Source of the DNA: Euclidia mi
Taxonomy: Eukaryota; Arthropoda; Insecta; Lepidoptera; Erebidae
NCBI GenBank assembly: GCA_944739405.2
Contig: OX123182.2
Coordinates: forward strand, 103,333,279 to 103,397,278
DNA: 64,000 bases
Reading direction: 5' to 3'
The notes beneath the pieces were generated by a model. The model did not search any database, was not told where the DNA came from, and saw only the letters and a list, made by a program, of their open reading frames with translations. Positions 56,669 through 64,000 of the stretch are shown piece after piece. Every line of letters begins with the position of its first letter. Position 1 is the stretch's first letter. Position numbers and translations under genes: made by a program.

Positions 56669-58069
56669 AGGGTAAATACGCCATACGTCGGCCCCTCCCC
56701 AAACTTCGGCCGTCTGCACATTTTCGGCTTGCGTTCATTTAAAACGTATTGAAGTTACAAATTTGCCACTCGAATTACAATCTTAGTTCATAATCTATAT
56801 GTACAACCGTTACTTTCCGATTACGTTACACACTCTTCGCACACTGAGCGTCAGTAGCGATTGCGCCGTCGAAGCGTCAATTTCATATGTAAAGTACCTT
56901 ACTTGCTGCGAATACCCACACTTCGGGGATTGATATTAGAACGGTCAGACATTCCTTTTTTATTGATTTAAGCATTATTATTAGTAATTAGTGATTTTTA
57001 CTATATTTTGAGATAGATTTTTCAATGTTTAACGTATTGTTTTAAGGGAAAATAGGAGGCCGCCAATAGAATACTAATTTTGAATTAAAACCGGATTCTA
57101 GGCCGTGGCCGACTAAAAGTAAATGCAGTCTGTTTTATAATTTCCAATTGTACTAATTCCATTGCCTTAATAAGAGAATTTGCAACGCATATAGGCAAAT
57201 AAATCTATTTTACGTTTAATCGCCAAATACCGGCCGGGGAGATATTAGTTGAATCTCGAGAAATAATGTACACGAAATAGAGGCTGGCTTTAGAAACATT
57301 AAAGATCGTAATGTCGACCAGCCTCGAATTCGAGCCCAGCTATACAGGCTGATTACTTTTCTTATTTTCTCAAAATTAAATATTTATTATACGTTTATTT
57401 ATTTATAATATAAAGTGTTAAGTTTAAATGTAGGAGTTGATATTATTGAAAACATTTATATTAGCTTATTATGGTATGGAAATATAAGATATAAATTGCT
57501 CTTTGGAACTTGCTACCTTAATCCATGTTAATTACGTAGCTTAAAAATATAAATATATTCAATAATGATACTCTGGGCCAAAAATGGTATGAATTATTTT
57601 TGAAAAGATATCCAGAACTAATTATAATTATTTTGATGTTTACTTTGTTATAAATTGTAATACTTACCTAACGTTATTTAAGTGCAAATAAAAAAATACT
57701 TTACCTACTATTAAACAAATACGATTAATAACGTATACTTAGTGAGACCCCTGCCAAAATAAATCATATTAATAATATTTATCCGTCTTAATTTAAAACA
57801 TCCTATACCCGGCCGATATTTGGGAAAAACGCGACCGACCATGGCCCGTGAATGGCCGACTTTAGGGTTTTTTCGTTCTCGACGCATATAAACCTTAGTA
57901 CTTTTTCCTTGTAGTAGAAATGTCAACCTTATGCCAATAAACATGAAATAGATTTATCAAACTATCCAAAACCGCATCGGAAGCTATCCTTTCGTTGCAA
58001 ATTGATGGTGCCAGACCGATTCCAAAACAGAAAAACCGTAAGGATGCCAACATTTAGCGTATTTACCCT
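56669..58069. mobile_element. Inverted-repeat unit 'AGGGTAAATACGC' within right arm
   Basis: Reverse-complement counterpart of 52086-53768: AGGGTAAATACGCCATACGT at 56669 and TTAGCGTATTTACCCT ending 58069. It lacks the nested MITE, giving about 1.40 kb. Confidence 0.85.
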
Positions 58070-58929
58070 ACTACGTTACGGTCGGGAGTCGGTATTACGC
58101 GAAACGTGTTCGCGTACGTTCAAGTTAAAAAATACTTTGAAAGTGTTGCAAATATTTTAGTGTTTTGCGCGACAAAGTTCCGCAAATGTATGGCGGTAAG
58201 GAATAATATCCCATGAAAGTAAAAGTACTCCGTTACGATCGTGGATCGGCAAAACGCGAGACGCGATCGCGTACGTTTAATTCAAGTAAGAAATACTTTG
58301 AAGGGTTGCAAGTATTTAAAAAAAAATCGTTACAATCAGCTTCAAAATTACGAATCCTACAAAATAAATGATTTTATAATAGTTAAATTTAGTTTTTTAT
58401 CTAATTCTGTTTATCCACTTTAATGGAGGAATAAAAAACGACCTAATTTATCAATTTAAAAATATTAATTTTCCAACATCTGGATTTGAGTTAATTATCT
58501 AAATAACTAACTTGCACGTTTGCATAACTTGCTTGTAAGGCCGAATTAATAAACCAATTGTAATGACTAGCTTTTGCGCGCGACTTCGTTCCCGTGGAAG
58601 TTGAAGAGAAAAAATTCCAACGTTTTTGCAAGATTTTTTGTTAGTTGACGAGGTATCATGGTTTCATAAATAAAAAAATAAAATGAACTGTTGTTTCATT
58701 TCTACATTTTAATACCTAGTTACCTACCTATTCCCCTTTTGCAATCTCGACGTTCGCTTCGCCAGGGGTTCGCCATTTAGGTTACATAAATTTCGCCTGA
58801 ATACCAATTTAATTAAGAATATAATAATACAAATAAAGAATAACAACTTTCACGAAGCAGAACTCAAAGGAAAGCACCACCTAGTATAGTAATGTACCTA
58901 TTATATTATCTGTAGCATACACCACAGAC

Positions 58930-61900
58930 CCTGGGACCACCGACCATCAGACCAAGGCAACCTCACAAGGTCATAGGTTTTGTCAAGTCTATTCAAACTA
59001 GCCCAAACAGTACTAGTTTCTAATGTGTAGTGTAGGATTTCAGTGACCACCTTCCGGCTTCATCATAAGACCAAGGCAACCACACAAGGTCATAGGTTTT
59101 GTCAAGTCTTGTCAAACGAGCCCAAACACGACTAGTTTATCATGTGAAGTTTAGGAGTTCCTGTGACCACCTTCCGGCTTCATCATCAGACCAAGGCAAC
59201 CTCACAAGGTCATTGGTTTTGTCAAATCTATTCAAACGAGCCCAAACACTACTAGTTTATCATGTGTAGTTTAGGAGTTCCTGTGACCACCTTCCGGCTT
59301 CATCATTAGACCAAGGCAACCACACAAGGTCATAGGTTTTGTCAAGTCTTGTCAAACGAGCCCAAACACGACTAGTTTATCATGTGTAGTTTAGGAGTTC
59401 CTGTGACCACCTTCCGGCTTCATCATCAGACCAAGGCAACCTCACAAGGTCATAGGTTTTGTCAAATCTATTCAAACGAGCCCAAACACTACAAGTTTAT
59501 CATGTGTAGTTTAGGAGTTCCTGTGACCACCTTCCGGCTTCATCATAAGACCAAGGCAACCACACAAGGTCATAGGTTTTGTCAAGTCTTGTCAAACGAG
59601 CCCAAACACGACTAGTTTATCATGGATAGTTTAGGAGTTCCTGTGACCACCTTCCGGCTTCATCATCAGACCAAGGCAACCTCACAAGGTCATAGGTTTT
59701 GTCAAATCTATTCAAACGAGCCCAAACACTACTAGTTTATCATGTGTAGTTTAGGAGTTCCTGTGACCACCTTCCGGCTTCATCATCAGACCAAGGCTAT
59801 CTCACAAGGTCATAGGTTTTGTCAAGTCTTGTCAAACGAGCCCAAACACGACTAGTTTATCATGTGTAGTTTAGGAGTTCCTGTGACCACCTTCCGGCTT
59901 CATCATCAGACCAAGGCAACCTCACAAGGTCATAGGTTTTGTCAAATCTATTCAAACGAGCCCAAACACTACTAGTTTATCATGTGTAGTTTAGGAGTTC
60001 CTGTGACCACCTTCCGGCTTCATCATTAGACCAAGGCAACCACACAAGGTCATAGGTTTTGTCAAGTCTTGTCAAACGAGCCCAAACACGACTAGTTTAT
60101 CATGTGTAGTTTAGGAGTTCCTGTGACCACCTTCCAGCTCCATCATTAGACCAAGGCAACCACACAAGGTAATAGGTTTTGTCAAGTCTTGTCAAACGAG
60201 CCCAAACACGACTAGTTTATCATGTGTAGTTTAGGAGTTCCTGTGACCACCTTCCGGCTTCATCATCAGACCAAGGCAACCTCACAAGGTCATAGGTTTT
60301 GTCAAGTCTTGTCAAACGAGCCCAAACACGACTAGTTTATCATGTGTAGTTTAGGAGTTCCTGTGACCACCTTCCGGCTTCATCATCAGACCAAGGCAAC
60401 CTCACAAGGTCATAGGTTTTGTCAAGTCTTGTCTAACGAGCCCAAACACGACTAGTTTATCATGTGTAGTTTAGGAGTTCCTGTGACCACCTTCCGGCTC
60501 CATCATTAGACCAAGGCAACCACACAAGGTAATAGGTTTTGTCAAGTCTTGTCAAACGAGCCCAAACACGACTAGTTTATCATGTGTAGTTTAGGAGTTC
60601 CTGTGACCACCTTCCGGCTTCATCATCAGACCAAGGCTATCTCACAAGGTCATAGGTTTTGTCAAGTCTTGTCAAACGAGCCCAAACACGACTAGTTTAT
60701 CATGTGTAGTTTAGGAGTTCCTGTGACCACCTTCCGGCTTCATCATTAGACCAAGGCAACCACACAAGGTCATAGGTTTTGCCAAGTCTTGTCAAACGAG
60801 CCCAAACACGACTAGTTTATCATGTGTAGTTTAGGAGTTCCTGTGACCACTTTCCGGCTTCATCATCAGACCAAGGCAACCACACAAGGTCATAGGTTTT
60901 GTCAAGTCTTGTCAAACGAGCCCAAACACGACTAGTTTATCATGTGTAGTTTAGGAGTTCCTGTGACCACCTTCCGGCTTCATCATCAGACCAAGGCAAC
61001 CTCACAAGGTCATAGGTTTTGTCAAGTCTTGTCAAACGAGCCCAAACACGACTAGTTTATCATGTGTAGTTTAGGAGTTCCTGTGACCACCTTCCGGCTT
61101 CATCATCAGACCAAGGCAACCTCACAAGGTCATAGGTTTTGTCAAGTCTTGTCTAACGAGCCCAAACACGACTAGTTTATCATGTGTAGTTTAGGAGTTC
61201 CTGTGACCACCTTCCGGCTCCATCATTAGACCAAGGCAACCACACAAGGTAATAGGTTTTGTCAAGTCTTGTCAAACGAGCCCAAACACGACTAGTTTAT
61301 CATGTGTAGTTTAGGAGTTCCTGTGACCACCTTCCGGCTTCATCATCAGACCAAGGCAACCTCACAAGGTCATAGGTTTTGTCAAGTCTTGTCAAACGAG
61401 CCCAAACACGACTAGTTTATCATGTGTAGTTTAGGAGTTCCTGTGACCACCTTCCGGCTTCATCATCAGACCAAGGCAACCTCACAAGGTCATAGGTTTT
61501 GTCAAGTCTTGTCTAACGAGCCCAAACACGACTAGTTTATCATGTGTAGTTTAGGAGTTCCTGTGACCACCTTCCGGCTTCATCATCAGACCAAGGCTAT
61601 CTCACAAGGTCATAGGTTTTGTCAAGTCTTGTCAAACGAGCCCAAACACGACTAGTTTATCATGTGTAGTTTAGGAGTTCCTGTGACCACCTTCCGGCTT
61701 CATCATCAGACCAAGGCTATCTCACAAGGTCATAGGTTTTGTCAAGTCTTGTCAAACGAGCCCAAACACGACTCGTTTATCATGTGTAGTTTAGGAGTTC
61801 TTGTGACCACCTTCCGGCTTCATCATCAGACCAAGGCAACCTCACAAGGTCATAGGTTTTGTCAAGTCTTGTCAAACGAGCCCAAACACGACTAGTTTAT

Positions 61901-62940
61901 CATGTGTAGTTTAGGAGTTCCTGTGACCACCTTCCGGCTTCATCATCAGACCAAGGCTATCTCACAAGGTCATAGGTTTTGTCAAGTCTTGTCAAACGAG
62001 CCCAAACACGACTAGTTTATCATGTGTAGTTTAGGAGTTCCTGTGACCACCTTCCGGCTTCATCATCAGACCAAGGCAACCTCACAAGGTCATAGGTTTT
62101 GTCAAATCTATTCAAACGAGCCCAAACACTACTAGTTTATCATGTGTAGTTTAGGAGTTCCTGTGACCACCTTCCGGCTTCATCATCAGACCAAGGCAAC
62201 CTCACAAGGTCATAGGTTTCGTCAAGTCTTGTCTAACGAGCCCAAACACGACTAGTTTATCATGTGTAGTTTAGGAGTTCCTGTGACCACCTTCCGGCTC
62301 CATCATTAGACCAAGGCAACCACACAAGGTAATAGGTTTTGTCAAGTCTTGTCAAACGAGCCCAAACACGACTAGTTTATCATGTGTAGTTTAGGAGTTC
62401 CTGTGACCACCTTCCGGCTTCATCATCAGACCAAGGCAACCACACAAGGTCATAGGTTTTGTCAAGTCTTGTCAAACGAGCCCAAACACGACTAGTTTAT
62501 CATGTGTAGTTTAGGAGTTCCTGTGACCACCTTCCGGCTTCATCATCAGACCAAGGCTATCTCACAAGGTCATAGGTTTTGTCAAGTCTTGTCAAACGAG
62601 CCCAAACACGACTCGTTTATCATGTGTAGTTTAGGAGTTCTTGTGACCACCTTCCGGCTTCATCATCAGACCAAGGCAACCTCACAAGGTCATAGGTTTT
62701 GTCAAGTCTTGTCAAACGAGCCCAAACACGACTAGTTTATCATGTGTAGTTTAGGAGTTCCTGTGACCACCTTCCGGCTTCATCATTAGACCAAGGCAAC
62801 CTCACAAGGTCATAGGTTTTGTCAAGTCTTGTCAAACGAGCCCAAACACGACTAGTTTATCATGTGTAGTTTAGGAGTTCCTGTAACCACCTTCCGGCTT
62901 CATCATCAGACCAAGGTGCATTCACAAGGTCATTCATCAC
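58930..62940 (+). repeat. 120-bp satellite array, about 33 units (right arm)
   Basis: Units of exactly 120 bp keep phase from 59041 to 62940: GTGACCACCTTCCGGCTTCA, AGACCAAGGCAACC, ACAAGGTCATAGGTTTTGTC, CGAGCCCAAACACGACTAGT, CATGTGTAGTTTAGGAGTTC. Variant sites (CAACCTCAC / CAACCACAC / CTATCTCAC; AAGTCTTGTC / AAATCTATTC; GTCTAAC; ACTCG) recur in blocks, showing multi-unit duplication. 120 is a multiple of 3, so long open frames arise, but these are not genes. Confidence 0.97.
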
Positions 62941-63425
62941 TGCACCATTTCAATGTTACCGTAACATAGCCACCAAACTTACGTAAGTATGTCAAATATC
63001 AGCTTTATGGAACAGTGTACAAAGTGCATTCCAAATTTTGAGCGGAAAGACACGAAGTCATAAAAATATCGCTAGATGTTTTAACGCCACCGGTACATAC
63101 GTAAAATAGGTACCTACTAGATCGGTTGATCGTGTTATAACCTTGAAATGAGGCACACTTGGGTGACAAGGTGAAATATCATAAAATTGTTAACATTTTA
63201 GACAGAATGCTTTTTTATTATAGCGCCATCTCTTCTTTTTAATTTAAAATAACATTGCTTACTAAATGAGACGTAAGATGTCGCTACCATCTACTCCCAT
63301 TTTTTCGTCGCTAGCGCCATCTGTTGTATTATTTACGGTATTAACAAGTACTTATAAAAATAAAGGTCTAATATTAAGGATCTAACGTGGCCAATTTTTA
63401 TGGACGACTTGCGGCATCTGTACTG

Positions 63426-64000
63426 TAAAGTATTATATTTATCTATGCTACTAGTACATCAAAACGTTTGCCATTCAATAATCTAAATCTCATAAACTTT
63501 CACAGTTATAATAGAAATATTGAAAACTTAGACTTTTTTTTTAATTTAAAGAGCATTGAAAATACTTCAAGAAGACTTATCTATTTCAAATTAACTGGAT
63601 TTAAATGAAGCCAGTAGACTATGTGCTATGCAACAGAGTCTATGTTGAGATCTTCTAAAAAACAATATAGTAGAACCTAAATAGTTTAGTTCAAAATATC
63701 TAGTTTATAAACACAGTCCCGTCAGTTTGATAATAGCATAAATTCCACTTTAATTCACGTGGATGCCAGACAACACGTACCGCTATTCCTGTAGATTGTG
63801 ATGTCTACCCAACTCAGATGCTACGTCCAACTAAAGATTAACGGTATCCCCACTGATTGCGGAGTTAGAGAACAGGATAACGGTGTGAACAGTAATGAGT
63901 AGTGTTGGACAAACCTGAGTTTCGCATCGTATTGTAGCGGTATATCAACTGAGTAGAATAATTGGCTTTGCTTTGCAGCGTAGTGGTTTAACGTTTTTCC
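63426..64000. other. Right flank, nothing recognised
   Basis: No similarity to the left flank of the giant element and no ORF of note. Confidence 0.55.

Larger units (their letters stand above)
48294..63425. mobile_element. Giant inverted-repeat (foldback-like) element, 15.1 kb
   Basis: The left arm 48294-54431 and right arm 55354-63425 are reverse complements around a 922-bp spacer. The outermost bases on both sides read inward as CAGTACAGATGCCGCAAGTC, and similarity stops sharply outside (flanks GACAATAC and TAAAGTAT). Arms look about 95% or more alike by eye in aligned stretches but differ by several insertions. No transposase-like ORF is present in arms or spacer. Long inverted repeats containing internal tandem repeats recall FB/Galileo foldback elements. 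A clear target-site duplication was not found, so an ancient inverted duplication remains possible. Confidence 0.9.
55354..63425 (-). repeat. Right arm of the giant inverted repeat
   Basis: Mirror of the left arm. It lacks the three left-only insertions, has its own insertion around 55850-56600 including a 206-bp MITE, and carries the 120-bp satellite expanded to about 33 units. Confidence 0.9.

Noticed and set aside
59382..62735. Three 77-codon ORFs with internal repeats (59382, 61662, 62502)
   Set aside because: They are by-products of a 120-bp (40-codon) satellite without a natural start, flanks or codon bias.
58930..62940. Regular repeats suggesting a CRISPR array
   Set aside because: The whole 120-bp unit is repeated with no unique spacers, there are no cas genes, and the context is eukaryotic.
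48294..63425. Assembly fold-back artefact as explanation of the giant inverted repeat
   Set aside because: Arms differ by several clean transposon insertions, a tenfold satellite copy difference and many substitutions, which an artefactual fold-back would not show.

Overview
The window looks like a stretch of repeat-dense, gene-poor chromosome from a moth or butterfly (Lepidoptera). The evidence is the repeat content: a Dong-like LINE ending in TAA repeats, RTE and jockey-type LINEs, small Helitrons with the 5'-TC...CTAG-T ends typical of Lepidoptera, tRNA-derived SINEs, a Penelope-like element and many small inverted-repeat transposons. Base composition is AT-rich. I found no convincing host protein-coding exon, functional tRNA or rRNA gene. 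Every recognisable coding sequence belongs to a retroelement and nearly all are broken.

Layout. 1-2.1 kb: 3' half of a Dong-like (R4-clade) LINE with a restriction-like endonuclease, followed in tandem by a second, severely 5'-truncated copy. 3.15-18.25 kb: a tandem duplication of a 6.0-kb segment (3154-9155 and 9156-18248). The second copy carries a 3.0-kb LINE with a restriction-like endonuclease (10491-13496) flanked by an 8-bp target-site duplication that the first copy lacks. 18-19.65 kb: a dead LINE dissected by a MITE, a hairpin and a Helitron. 20-21 kb: 3' end of another LINE. 21-26.3 kb: mostly unrecognised AT-rich DNA with two Helitrons. 26.3-31.4 kb: a 5'-truncated RTE LINE next to a nearly complete two-ORF jockey-superfamily LINE, both on the minus strand. 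31.4-36.7 kb: no recognisable gene. 36.8-38.4 kb: a SINE and a Penelope-like element with reverse transcriptase and GIY-YIG domains. 39.6-47.6 kb: SINEs, a Helitron with a 12-bp minisatellite, inverted-repeat elements and an open-frame RTE LINE.

48.3-63.4 kb is the most striking part: a 15.1-kb giant inverted repeat. Its arms are 6.1 kb and 8.1 kb around a 0.92-kb unique spacer, and there is no transposase ORF. Both arms carry the same 120-bp tandem repeat near the outer end, about 3 copies on the left and about 33 on the right. Several small transposons are present in one arm only, so each arm serves as an 'empty site' for the other. The plan resembles foldback (FB/Galileo-type) elements, but I do not recognise the family.

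There is no operon or pathway to describe. What the window records is successive layers of transposition, local duplication, satellite expansion and short inverted template-switch scars, and the order of many events can be read from the nesting.
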